Shown: piece by piece, positions 46,785 to 58,123 of the stretch | How positions within the stretch are numbered: position 1 is the stretch's first letter | Layout of the letters: each line of letters opens with the position of its first letter | Assembly: GCA_946807835.1 (NCBI GenBank) | Contig: OX327712.1 | Span: forward strand, 12,108,001-12,172,000 | DNA: 64,000 nucleotides | Direction: 5' to 3' | From: Ailanthus altissimus | Lineage: Eukaryota > Streptophyta > Magnoliopsida > Sapindales > Simaroubaceae | Program-made: the position numbers and the translations under genes | Notes under the pieces: generated by a model | Told to the model about the DNA's origin: nothing | What the model saw: only the letters and a program-made list of their open reading frames with translations | Databases searched by the model: none

Positions 46785-47720
46785 TTACACCAATGTTTTA
46801 GGTAGAAATACAATTTTACGCTAGTTAACAATAAAATACTCAATTTTACTCTAATCCATTAATTTTTGTCATCAATTACTCAATTTTACTCTAATCCATT
46901 AATTTTTGTCATCAATTACTCAATTTTACTCTAATCCATTAATTTTTGTCATCAATTCAGATGAAAATAGTAGTTTTAATATACAATTACTAGTTTAACC
47001 TCATTATTTGTCATTTAACTTTGAACACGTAGTATAATCTCACTCGTTCACTGTTATAAAATACACGGTACAATCCCACTCGTTCATTTAATTGTATATA
47101 ATTTAATTTTTTTAATAAATAAATATTTTTTTAATAAAATGACATGTATCAAACATTGGTCAGTTATAAATTACATGTGTCATCTTGCAATTAGCTTATA
47201 TTTTAAAAATAAATTAAATAATTAATAATTAAAAAAATTACCACCATCACCAAAAAATGACCAATGGCCATTTTTGCAAAAAAAGACCAATGGCCATTTT
47301 TGCAAAAAAAGACCAATAAATAATTAAATGGATGGTGAAGGGCGCTAGTTATTGACAGTTTTTTGACGACGGTGGTATTTTTTCAATTATTAATTAATTA
47401 TTTTATTTTATACTATTTAAATGTAAACTAAAGACATGTTGACACGTTTTCAAAATAACTAATTACATTGTGACGCATGTCCTTTTATTTAAGTTTAATT
47501 TTTAAAATTATATAAAATTAAAATAATGGACGAGATGGCACCACATGTTCAAAAAAACAATGAATGAGTATGATTATGCCACCATCCTAGTTATAATTTA
47601 TTTATATAGTTAGATTATTTTTTTACCTTTCTACTATTAAAACTAACGTAAAATGTTAATAGATTAGGGTAAATTTTGATATTTTTAATCTAACTAGGGA
47701 AACGTTGTTAATTAGCCCAC
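46785..47720. mobile_element. Foldback (long inverted-repeat) element
   Basis: The left arm (about 46785-47250) is the imperfect reverse complement of the right arm (about 47369-47720). Paired examples are attaccaccatc with gacggtggtat, the CACTCGTTCACTGT region with ACAATGAATGAGTATG, and agtagttttaatat with actattaaaactaacg. The centre holds a ~29-bp tandem pair (gaccaatggccatttttgc, 47255-47315). Likely a non-autonomous MULE-like or foldback DNA element; the TSD is not resolved. Confidence 0.65.
46838..46957. repeat. Three perfect 40-bp tandem repeats
   Basis: Unit starts actcaattttactctaatcc; copies at 46838, 46878 and 46918, within the left arm of the foldback element. Confidence 0.95.
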
Positions 47721-47722
47721 AA

Positions 47723-48196
47723 TATTAGGCTAAAATTATTATTATCCCATAAATAAAATATAGTTTGTCGTGGGTAAAGATTGGTGACACTCAACCCAAT
47801 CAAGCATTTAGGCCTAAACCTCTTCTTGAGTAGCCTGACTTAAAATGAGCTACCTTGGTAGGATTGAGCTGGGGTCCAAATACTTGGACTTTCATAACTT
47901 AGCCCAAGAAGCCCATCTCGTGGGACTCGTGTTAGGACACATGTCACTAATTAATGCCAGTGTCAGACGACATGTTATAGGAGCTTGACTGCCTGGTACA
48001 TTATCATAAGACCATCAGCAATCATACACATCAGCACAGCTCTGATCCTACCATGTCATTAGTAAGACCTATTAGATGAGCACTTGGACACCACTCATCT
48101 GAGCTATAGACCTAAAGACAAGGTTGGATAAACAATCCCTAATAAGCCAATAAGCGAGCACCACGTCAACAGTCACTAAGACCTTGTTTGCCATAT
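47723..48196. other. Spacer of higher GC content, possibly old LTR
   Basis: Less AT-rich than its flanks and without reading frames. It continues after the gypsy insertion at 59475, so the gypsy element landed inside this sequence. It reads like LTR sequence but no ends are defined. Confidence 0.3.
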
Positions 48197-48201
48197 GTCT
48201 C

Positions 48202-49585
48202 TGATAATGACATAATGACAATAGTATTTTAACACTCTAACTTGGGTATTTTTGCTTTAATCCATTAATATTTGGCTACTTATTTGTATTTTTAATCTTG
48301 AATAGGTGTGTGAAGGAAAATATGACGTATAGAAATAAATGGAAAGCGATTCAGGTGAGAAACGAGAAAAATGCGCTCGCAAGATGAAAGAAGAGAAACA
48401 AGTGGCTGGGCGCCGCGGCACCCAAAACAGCGAGTGAGCGCCACAGTGCTCAGTACCCAGCACCGCAGTGCTCGTCGAAGAATTGCGGATACCTGTGCTC
48501 GTGTCCAGCACCGCGGTGCCCATGCGGGAGATTTAAATACCCCTCTTCAATTGTGATTTCGGGAGAGCTTCGTGCCTATGGTTTCTCATAGCAACATAAA
48601 CACTCTTTTAAGGAAAAAATAGAGAGACTTAGAAAGGAGAAGAGCATAAGCAACAAACAAACATTCAAACCAATAGATCAAGGTGAAGTTATTGAAGATT
48701 GAAGATTGGGGAATCAACTTTAAGCAATCAACACAAGAGGAAGAAGAACAACTCAGGGCATCACTTGTTTTGTTTTATTCCTTACTTTTAAGAAATGATT
48801 TCATTCATTATATTTTTATACTTTTGCTTTGATATTCTTGTTTTGAACATGAGCTAATTTCTTTTGATCTAGGGTTAGACGTTATTGAACCTAGTATGTA
48901 ATTGATTCTTTTAATCTCTTAGTTATGAACTTTTATCCCTTAATTGATTCAATCTATCTATGCTTAATGCTTTCATTATACTTGATCACTATTTTGATTG
49001 TTTAGGAACTATGATGACTTTGACGAAAGGAATCATGTGTTTAGCCTATGGTAGGTTGATACATGATTATAGGGTAATATCTATGAGTTCCATCTAGGAT
49101 AAACATATACCTAGGTGGCATGTCTCGTTTGATTAGACTTAATCTTAATGAGTTGCATCTTATTCGGATTACCATAGACATATAGGTAATTGTTAGGGCG
49201 TGATATTGTCATTCGACTGTCGACAGAAGCTTATGATGAAATCAGTGTCTAGCCAATCAATTGATGAAAATAGAATAACTAAGGGATTAAAAGGTTCAAT
49301 GAATTACTAAGGTATACGTCGATACCATAGATTACCTATCAATTTAGTGAATTCTATCCCTAAGTATTTGCAATATTTTAATAAGGTTCAGTTCAATAGC
49401 AATAATATAGTTAGTTAAACTCCATCCTTGGAGCTAGTCTGGATAAAGGTAAGGTAGAGTAATTTTAGTATTCGATTGAAGAAAATAGAAACAATAGTCT
49501 CTGTGGGATCGATAATCTGGACTTAGTCCGATATTACTTGATACAAAAAGCGTGCATTTGCGCTAGGTCATTAAAATAGACATCA
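48202..49585 (+). repeat. Gypsy 5' LTR (1384 bp)
   Basis: TGATAATGACATAATG to ATAGACATCA. A CpG-rich motif cluster (48405-48524) includes the 12-bp palindrome GCACCGCGGTGC at 48508-48519. A TATA-like tttaaata follows at about 48532. A long homologous stretch follows the 3' LTR. Confidence 0.95.
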
Positions 49586-49591
49586 AGTTTT

Positions 49592-49609
49592 TGGCGCCGT
49601 TGCCAGGGA
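49592..49609 (+). other. tRNA-Asp primer-binding site
   Basis: TGGCGCCGTTGCCAGGGA, one mismatch to the complement of the plant tRNA-Asp 3' end, 6 bases after the 5' LTR. Confidence 0.92.
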
Positions 49610-49736
49610 CTATTTTATCTAATCTTAGATCGATACTAATACCATATTATTTCACTTTTACTTTAGATTTTATTTTATTTTATTTTAATTTTTTTTCGTT
49701 CTAGTTAATAATTATATATTTTTATTTTGACATTTC

Positions 49737-50862
49737 ATGCGAAGAACCAAGAGTGAAGATTCAACATCTTTTGATCCTGAGATTGAAAGAACATTCCGGA
49801 GACTTCGTGGAGAACAACATCAAAACATAAACATGGCAGAGAATCACGACAACATCAACAATCCGGTGTTTGAGCCTATAAATCCACAGAGATCGTTGAG
49901 GGATTATGCTGTTCCTACAACAGAAGACATTCAATCTAGTATTCGGCGCCCCACTATTAATGCAAACAACTTTGAAATCAAGCCAAGTACTATTCAAATG
50001 CTTAAAGAGTCTGTGCAATTCAGTGGAGCTCCCAATGATGATCCTATCATGCATATCGTTAACTTCTTGGAGATTTACGATACATTCAAGTTCAATGGGG
50101 TTTCAGATAATGCCATCAGGTTGCGACTATTCCCTTTCTCATTGAGGGATAAAGCCAAGAGCTGGTTGATGTCATTACCATCAGGATCTATATCAACGTG
50201 GGATGACCTAGCATAGAAGTTTTTAGCGAAGTTTTTCTCACCAGCAAAGACAGCTAAGATGAGGAATGACATCACCTCATGTACAGATTGAAGGTGAGTC
50301 ATTATACGAAGCATGGGAACGATTCAAGGACATGTTGAGGAAGTGTCCCCATCATGGAGTTCCGAAATGGTTATTAGTTCCGACGTTCTACAATGGGCTA
50401 GTGGGTCATTTAAGGACAATTATCGATGCCGCTGCTAGAGGAGCTCTGATGAACAAGTCCACAGATGAAGCATATGAGTTATTAGAAGATATGGCATCTA
50501 ATAGTTATCAATGACCTGCTGAAAGAGTCACACCAAGAAAGGTTGCTGGAGTTCATGAGATTGATGCATTTAATGCATTGGCTGTGCAGATCAATATATT
50601 AAGCAAGAGGTTTGATTCTATAAATGCTGTCAAGACCCAGATGGCGACTTGTGACTTGTATAGTGATAATCATTTGAATGGGCAATGCATGGAATCAACA
50701 AACTATGTGGAAAACCATAATAGACAGTAGAATAATCCGCATTTAAATTACTATAATTTGGGGTAGAGAAATCATCCAAATTTTTCATGGGGTGGCAACC
50801 AAGGCCAACAACTTAAACCTAACCCACCCAGATTTCATCCTCTACAGGAAAAGAAAGCATCC
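49737..50862 (+). pseudogene. gag: Gypsy gag pseudogene
   Basis: Frame 49737-50216 has PQRSLRDYAVP, FEIKPSTIQMLKESVQFSG, then RLRLFPFSLRDKAKSWLMSL of the retrotransposon gag core. It hits a stop at 50214-50216 (Gln-type codon to TAG) and a frameshift. Frame 50266-50514 continues with LYEAWERFKDMLRKCPHHGV and AARGALMNKSTDEAYELLED. Further stops precede a zinc-knuckle remnant (CDLYSDNHLNGQC) near 50650 and an Asn-rich linker. The order matches gypsy gag. Confidence 0.88.
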
Positions 50863-51894
50863 TTGGAAGATATGTTTATGCAATATATGAAGTCGAATGA
50901 TGCTATTCTACAAAACCATTCCGCATCTTTGAAAACTCTAGAAACTCAAATGGGGCAACTTGCTGCAGCACTAAATAATCGACCTCAGGGGACTTTACCA
51001 AGCAACACTGAGGCTAATCCTAGAGGGGATAAAGAGCAATACAAAGCCGTTTCTTTAAGAAGTGGCAAAGAGTTGCAGTCAAACAGTGCAGAAGTGAAGA
51101 AAAGCATAAAATGTAATGAAGAAAATAATGCAGAAGTGCAGAAAAGTGCAAAATTTACTGCAGAACATGATGAACAGCAGCAGAAAAATGCAGAAAGCAG
51201 TAAAGAGATGCAAAAAAATGATAATGCAACAGCACAAACCAATAAAGGTCAGCAGAAACCTGCAGTTCAACCTCTCCATCCACCTCCACCATTTCTTCAA
51301 AGGGTACAAAAACAGAAGTTGGGCAAGCAGTTTTTGAAATTTTTAGATGTCTTCAAGAAACTACACATTAACATACCTTTTGTAGATGCTTTGGAACAAA
51401 TGCCTAGTTATGTGAAGTTCATGAAGGACTTCTTATCAAAGAAAATAAGATTAGCTGAATATGAGACCATGGCACTCACCGAAGAATGCAGTGCAATATT
51501 ACAAAAGAAATTACCACCAAAATTGAAGGATCCGAGTAGTTTCACCATACCATACACCATCGGGGAGAAATTCTTTGGCAGAGCATTATGTGATTTAGGC
51601 GCCAGCATCAACTTAATGCCATTATCCATCTACAAGAAGTTAGGTTTAGAGGAAGCCAAACCTACTAATGTCACCTTGCAATTGGCAGACCGCTTAATTA
51701 CCTATCCGATGGGCATTATTGAAGATGTTTTGGTAAAGGTTGACAAGTTCATCTTCCTAGTAGATTTCATAGTGTTGGATATGGAAGAGGATCGTGAGGT
51801 ACCCATCATACTAAGAAGGCCATTCTTAGCAACAGGGAGAACCCTTATTGATGTGCAAAAAGAAAAATTATCTATGAGGGTGCAAAATGAATAA
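50863..51894 (+). pseudogene. pol: Gypsy gag C-terminus and aspartic protease
   Basis: The longest open frame in the window (343 codons). Residues 1-60 are a gag tail (ILQNHSASLKTLETQMGQLA, SLRSGKEL). Residues about 75-135 are a Lys/Glu/Gln-rich linker with repeated QKN/NAE words, likely disordered. Residues 225-343 are the retropepsin-like domain with ALCDLGASINLMP (intact catalytic DLGAS-type site), LQLADRLITYP, DKFIFLVDFIVLD and IILRRPFLATG. The frame was entered from upstream in the live element. The domain itself looks undamaged, although gag and pol on both sides are broken. Confidence 0.88.
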
Positions 51895-53342
51895 GTAACA
51901 TTTAATATGTTCAAAGCCATACGAGGGCCAAGTGAGGAAGAGGAATGTATGAGCATTGACGTCATTGACAGGGAAGTGCAGGATATGTTCAACAAAAATA
52001 GCATTGAAGATTCTCTAGAAGATGCAGTGATAAATGGAGTTGAGGTAAAAAGAAGTGAAGCACGATAATATTTCCAAGCCTTAAGCCTTTCTCCGAGATT
52101 TGACAGATTTAGGAGGAGAGCTGAACCATTAGATAGACCAGAAGGCCTGCAAACTCATATTAAGCCATCTATTGAAGAACCTCCTAACTTAGAGTTAAAA
52201 CCACTACCGAGTCACCTAAGGTATGCATTTCTTGGTGGATCTTCTACTTTACCAGTTATAGTTTCTGCACAACTTGATGACCCGCAGGTAGATAAATTGT
52301 TAAGGATCTTAAGAGATCATAAAAGGGCTATAGGATGGACGATTGTTAACATTAAGGGAATCAGACCCTCTTTTTGTATGCATAAAATCCTGTTAGAGGA
52401 AGGGTACAAGGCTACAATTAAGCAGCAAAGGCACTTAAGTCCAGTAATGAAAGATGTAGTGAAGAAAGAGATTATTAAGTGGCTAGATGTAGGGATTATC
52501 TACCTCATTTCTGACAGCTCATGGGTAAGTCCATTGCAATGTGTACCAAAGAAAGGAAGAATCACTGTAGTAACAAATGAGAACAATGATTTAATCCCAA
52601 CTAGGGCTGTCAGAGGTTGGAGGATATGTATGGACTATAGGAAGCTGAATAAAGCCACCCGCAAAGATCATTTCCCTTTACCTTTCATTGATTAAATGCT
52701 TGATAGGTTAGCAGGACATAAATATTATTGCTTTTTGGATGGATATTCTGGCTATAATCAGATTCTAATTGCTCCTGAAGATCAAGAAAAGACCACATTC
52801 ACTTGCCTATATGGGACATTTGCTTTTCGGAGGATGCAATTTGGATTATACAATGCTCTAGCCACATTTTAGCGCTGTATGATGGCTATATTATCAGACA
52901 TTATTGAGCACTTCATGGAGGTATTTATGGATGACTTCTCTGTTTTTGGCAATTCATTTGATCAATGCCTTGATAATCTAGCATTTGTGCTTAAACGGTG
53001 TGAAGATACCAATTTAGTGCTCAATTGGGAAAAGTGCCACTTTATGGTTAAAGAAGGCATAGTATTAGGTCATAAAATTTCTGCTCATGGTATTGAAGTT
53101 GATAGAGCAAAAATAGAAACCATCGAGAAGTTGTCACCACTAACTAATGTGAAAGGAGTGTAGAGCTTTCTTGGCCATACTGGATTTTATCGAAGATTTA
53201 TAAAAGATTTTTCCAAGATCTCTAAACCCCTATGCAACTTATGAGAGAAAGAAGTACAGTTTCATTTCGATGATGCATGTCTTGAAGCTTTTGAATTGTT
53301 AAAGAAGAAGCTCACCACAGCACCGATCATTATAGCTCCAGA
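51895..53342 (+). pseudogene. pol: Gypsy reverse transcriptase pseudogene
   Basis: After a stop at 51892 the frame resumes with RFDRFRRRAEP and LPSHLRYAFLG. Frame 52297-52695 has DHKRAIGWTIVNIKGI, SDSSWVSPLQCVPKK and WRICMDYRKLNKAT. Then, after stops, come FLDGYSGYNQI and the palm VFMDDFSVFGNSFD (FMDD intact, 52919-52950). LNWEKCHFMV and SFLGHTGFYRRFI follow. Stops at 52695, 52872 and 53161 replace Gln or Arg codons by single transitions. Confidence 0.9.
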
Positions 53343-53760
53343 TTGGGACTTACTTTTGAAGTGATGTGTAATGCAAGCAATTTAGCTGTGGGGGCTGTAC
53401 TAGGACAATGTCGAGAGAAAGTGTTTCACACAATATACTATGCAAGCAAGACTCATAATAACGCACAATCTAATTACACCACCACAAAAAAAGAACTTCT
53501 AGTGGTAGTCTTTTCTTTCGACAAGTTTCGGGCTTACTTAATTGGAGTCAAGGTTACAGTCTTCATAGATCATTCAGCAATCAAGTACCTCATCAACAAG
53601 AAAGATGCTAAGCCAAAACTCATTCGATGGATTCTTCTGCTACAAGAATTCGATCTAGAGATCAAAGATAGAAAATGAGTTGAAAACTAAGTTACAGATC
53701 ATCTTTCTCATTTGGAAGCATCAAATCAACACCAAGAGAAGATCCAAATCAATGAAACCT
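53343..53760 (+). pseudogene. pol: Gypsy RNase H domain pseudogene
   Basis: Translation gives [52 protein letters not shown] and [20 protein letters not shown], followed by [10 protein letters not shown] and a stop at 53676-53678 (Gly-type codon). VTDHLSHLE continues behind it. Confidence 0.88.
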
Positions 53761-55050
53761 TTTCAGATGAGCAACTCCTTGCAACACAACATCACGAGAT
53801 CTCCTAGTATGCTGATATTGTCAATTTTTTATTTTCTGGTCTAACACCTCTTGATTTGACTTTTCAGCAAAAGAAAAAGTTCCTCTACGATGCAAGATTC
53901 TATTTCTGGGATGAACCATTTCTCTACAAATCATATGCAGACCAAATCCTTCGAAGATATGTCCCTGCAGAAGAAACTCAAGATATCTTACACTATTGTC
54001 ATGCATCCAGTTATGGAGGACATTTTGCAGGCAACAAAACAGTAGTTAAGGTACTTCAATCTGGTTTTTATTGGCCCACATTATTTAAAGATGCATATTC
54101 TTTTGTTGCAGGATGTGATCGATGTCAACGGACGGGGAACATCTCCAAAAGACATGAAATGCCACAACAGACTATTCTAGAAGTTGAAATCTTTGATGTT
54201 TGGGGAATAGACTTTATGGGACCATTTCCACCATCCTACAACAATAAATACATACTTGTAGTTGTGGATTATGTTTTGAAATGGATAGAGGCAGTAGCAT
54301 TACCAACAAATGAGGCAAGAATAGTGATTAAGTTCCTTCAAAAGAACATATTCACAAGATATGGAACACCGAAAGCAATTATAAGTGACGAGGGCTCACA
54401 CTTCTGCAATAAGTATTTTTCAGCCCTTCTGTAGAAATACGGGGTCAAGCACAAAATAGCTACTGCATATCATCCTCAAACGAGCGGACAAGTTGAGGTA
54501 TCCAATCGATAAATAAAAAGCATTCTAGAGAAGATGGTTAAACCAAATTGAAAGGATTGGGCATTACACTTGGATGACGCATTATGGGCATATCGTATTG
54601 CTTACAAAACTCTGATTGGTATGTCTCATTTTCGTTTGATCCTTGAAAAAGCATGTCACCTACCCTTGGAGTTAGAACACAAAGCATATTGGGCCATTAA
54701 AGCCCTCAACTTTGATCTCCAAGCTTCAGGTGAAAAACGTTTACTTCAGCTAAACGCCATGGATGAGAATGCCAAGATGAATAAGGAAAAAATAAAATGG
54801 TGGCATGATATGAAGTTACTTCGGCGCTCATTTGAAAAAGGACAACTAGTGTTGCTCTACAATTCTAGACTGAAGTTATTTCCTAAAAAACTCAAGTTCA
54901 GATGGTCTGGACCGTTTCAAATAATAACGGTTGAAATTAAAGATCTGAATAATCAAGTTTCATTTACAGTAAATGGTTAGCGCCTCAAGAATTACCATGG
55001 AGGATATATAGATCGACAGAAGGTCATTGTCGATCTTATGGATCACAAGT
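53761..55050 (+). pseudogene. pol: Gypsy integrase pseudogene
   Basis: The zinc-binding N-terminus ([12 protein letters not shown], then [10 protein letters not shown]) is intact in frame 53856-54434. The core has first Asp in [13 protein letters not shown], second Asp in [11 protein letters not shown] and Glu in TSGQVEVSNR after a stop at 54432 (Gln-type codon). A further stop (Trp-type codon) sits near 54550. Frame 54570-54980 contains the C-terminal region with [31 protein letters not shown]. Integrase would insert the DNA copy and create the 5-bp duplication. Confidence 0.9.
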
Positions 55051-55655
55051 AAATGCAGGAACAGCACATCAGGCTGAAGACATTAAACCAAGCGCTTCTT
55101 GAGAGGTAACCCAAGCCTAGTATCCTTTGAGCTTGATTATTTTATTTTTATTTTTTTAAGGGATAATTTTCTTTTGAGTAGCACATTTTTTTTTATTTTT
55201 TTAGATTGATAAAAAAAAATTTAAAAAGAGGCTTGTAAGCACCACGGCGCCGACACATGGGCGCCGCAGCACTTGAAACAGAGTGTCAGCATCGCAGTTG
55301 AATGAAGTTTAATGGGTTCTATTTGAAGTTCGTGATTAGTTACCTAGCCTTATATTAGAATGTGTTGTGAGAATATGTTGAAAAGTGGTGTTGACTTGTG
55401 TTTATTGTTTAACATGGTGTTATTTGGTGTTTAATGTTCAAGTTGATATTGATTGCTGTTTACGGTGTATGTTGCTAACAATTGAGGATTAATGTTCAAT
55501 TTGGTGAGTTAAGTGTTGCTTAAATAAGTGATTGTGGGGTGTAAAAGAGATTTTGGGTTGGGGGAAATATGGCACACATATATGATTTCTTATTGCAACG
55601 TGTGCATGGCATTTGCTGTCCACGGGTTGCTCATTATTGTTGTTTCAGGTATTTA
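55051..55655 (+). other. Intervening region with internal GC-rich motif
   Basis: Between integrase and the extra ORF. It contains an internal copy of the LTR GC-rich motif (acggcgccgac, gcgccgcagcac; 55243-55300) and a splice-acceptor-like 'tgttgtttcag' ending near 55649, six bases before the ORF start. No coding region is supported. Confidence 0.45.
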
Positions 55656-56741
55656 ATGGCACCCAAAAAATTCAAGAAGTCAATTGCATCCTCTTCTGCG
55701 GGCTACGACACTAATAAATTTGTCTCTAAAGACACTGTCGACCTATATCACTCTCTCATAATTAAATGCACAATCATTCCTGAAAGACAATTTGATATCA
55801 CGGGCGGGGGCTATCCACGAATCTCCTGAATTATTGCAGACAGAGGTTGGGGATGCTTGTGTGCACAGCTAAATGCTACAGTTATCCTAATAGTCTAAGA
55901 ATTCAATGCTAATGGCAAATAGCACACTCATGAGAAAGTAGAAATCTGGGGTAGAATCGTTCGCATCCACTATAAGGACATCAATAGATACTTTGGGGTC
56001 CCCAATATTCAACGTGATGGCTATATAGAGCTCCTCCAGCACTCAGATTATGAAGCGGTCAGTCGTTACTTGGCCACCCAAGATGCTAAATGGACAATGT
56101 CCAAAAGTTCTCCGGTTTCCTTTCCCACACGCTACATGTGCAAAGAATTCAAAGCATGTTATGGACCGGCCAGATTAATGCCGGTCCATAACATGAGCAC
56201 AATAACAGCGAAGAGAGCTCTCATTCTGTATACCATTCTAACAGGGCGAACAATTGACATTGGTAGGGTAATCAGTGATACAATTTTTTTTGGCCTCGAT
56301 CATCTAAAGCAAAGCATATATTGCCCCTCGCTGATTATAGCACTTTGTGCTAAAGTTGGAGTTGAGCAGACATCATCAGAGGAAGTATTACCCCCAGCAC
56401 ATGTATTGGACAACAACAAAATTGCTACAATTATTGATGGTCCAGCTCAAGACCCCGTCCTCCGACCACTTCTGCCACACCGACCCACAGCACACCTGAT
56501 TATTCCTCAACGGTTGTCCAGGTTAGAGGATGCTTTCACCACATACCAGCAGTGGGCCGCCTCACATGTCGCCTATCAAGACCAGGTTTTGTGCATTGAA
56601 CTCATACACTTCGGCATGGATACACATAACTTGCCACACTTTTCGGCCTATCCAGCTCCACCAGATGCAGATGACTTAGGAGATGATGCTGAAGATGAAA
56701 ACGAAGAAGGGAGTACAGATGAAGACAACGGGGGCACCTAA
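55656..56741 (+). pseudogene. Extra gypsy ORF: 'putative plant transposon protein' family
   Basis: One continuous frame of about 361 codons from MAPKKFKKSIASSSAG, broken by three stops at 55827, about 55896 and 55920. It carries features of the plant transposon protein family common downstream of pol in Athila/Tat-type elements: EFNAN (normally EFYAN) after a RGWGCLC block, STITAKRALILYTILTGRTI, VISDTIFFGLDH and SIYCPSLIIALC. The C-terminus is acidic (DDLGDDAEDENEEGSTDEDN). Its function is not known. The last 223 codons remain open. Confidence 0.75.
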
Positions 56742-58123
56742 GGCCTCATACAAATAGGGAAGTGTTCTTATTTTGTTATTTTACTGCCACTATGAGGACA
56801 TGTCTTATTTTAAGTGTGGGGGCAGGGGAAAGACTTTTTGATTCGTAATTTTCTTTATGCATTGTTAGTTTGTTTTCTACTTTATCTGTTCTCTTTTGAA
56901 GTAGTTTACCTTCTTTCAGTACGGGTTGTTTGGGTCAAAAGAGTTGTAGTCAATGATGATAAATGGAGTTGAAGAAAAGCTATAAACTCTAGACTTAGCT
57001 ATTATTGTGTTCATTTTATACAATAATCGGATTAGTTATATTCAGCTTATAGTGGTTCACTTTAAACATCAGTACATTCCATAGCTATTGAATGTTCAGC
57101 AGTGGTAAAGTAGAATAAACTTATTCACAACGGAAAAGGTAATTAAGGTCATCTATTATCTAGAACTTGTTTGATTAGCTTTCAAGGCAAAATCTTAGGA
57201 TAAATATCGTAAGGGATATGATTTTAGGCCATCTTTGGACCGTTTAAGCCTTTTTGAGCCTAATTAACCATTTTTTTTTATTTTATTTAACCATATTACA
57301 TGCTTAAAGACTTTGAGTTTACTTACCCTAAAATATACCGGTAGCACCATAAACCTTGAGCTTACTTGGAAATATTCTTAAAATGAAAAAGGTTGTGGAT
57401 GTATGAAAGAAAGGTACTACAATGAAAAGTAATAAGTCTTGAATGTACATATCATTCTAAATTTGGGGGTACAAAAAAAAAATGGTTTAAATGCATAATG
57501 CCCCATACTTAAGAAAAATAAGAAATTCTATGCAAAAATGAGATTAAAAAGAAAGAGGGAAATAGTATAAGTTTGGGGGAAGAGATGAAGAGTCAAGGAA
57601 GAAAATGAATCAAGAAGTTTCTAAGTAAAGTCTAAGTGTTAATGGTGTGATTTGCACTTCATATATGTCTTTATATCTCACCTTCACCTTAGCCTTACAT
57701 TACAATCTAATTAAAGTCCTATTTGATCCCTTATTATATACATGTTCTACATTAGTGGAGATTGCTATGAAAAATAGGCTTATGGAGAACTGTTTGATCC
57801 TGATCTTTCTTTGATAAAGATAAGATGTTCGAAAATGCAACTGAGGTGCAATTAAATAGCTTGACACACAATCACAAGTGAACAATTATAAGGTAGATAT
57901 AAGCATGATGATTGCAGTATAGAATAAGCATGAATAATTTTTTAGTCTAAAGATTTTATAAGTGTAATTCACCCGTTGAGACAACTTACAAATTTATGAT
58001 TGACCCAAGTAACTCTTGGTTCATGGAATGTACAAGGGTGCTTTTACATTATTATTCTGGCTGCTTGTTAATATGCTATTGTCTTGCTCGAGAACGAGCA
58101 AATATCTTAAGTTTGGGGGTATT
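56742..58123 (+). other. 3' untranslated region of the second gypsy element
   Basis: No coding region. Repeated 'agtttgggggta'-like purine blocks occur (near 57457, 57570 and 58110), the last serving as the polypurine tract at the 3' LTR edge. Confidence 0.7.

Noticed and set aside
46838..46957. Regular 40-bp repeats considered as a CRISPR-like array
   Set aside because: The units are directly adjacent with no spacers, in a plant genome; simple tandem duplication.
48257..48556. Open frames on both strands in the gypsy 5' LTR (and 58208-58456)
   Set aside because: LTR sequence with the CpG-rich cluster, not coding.
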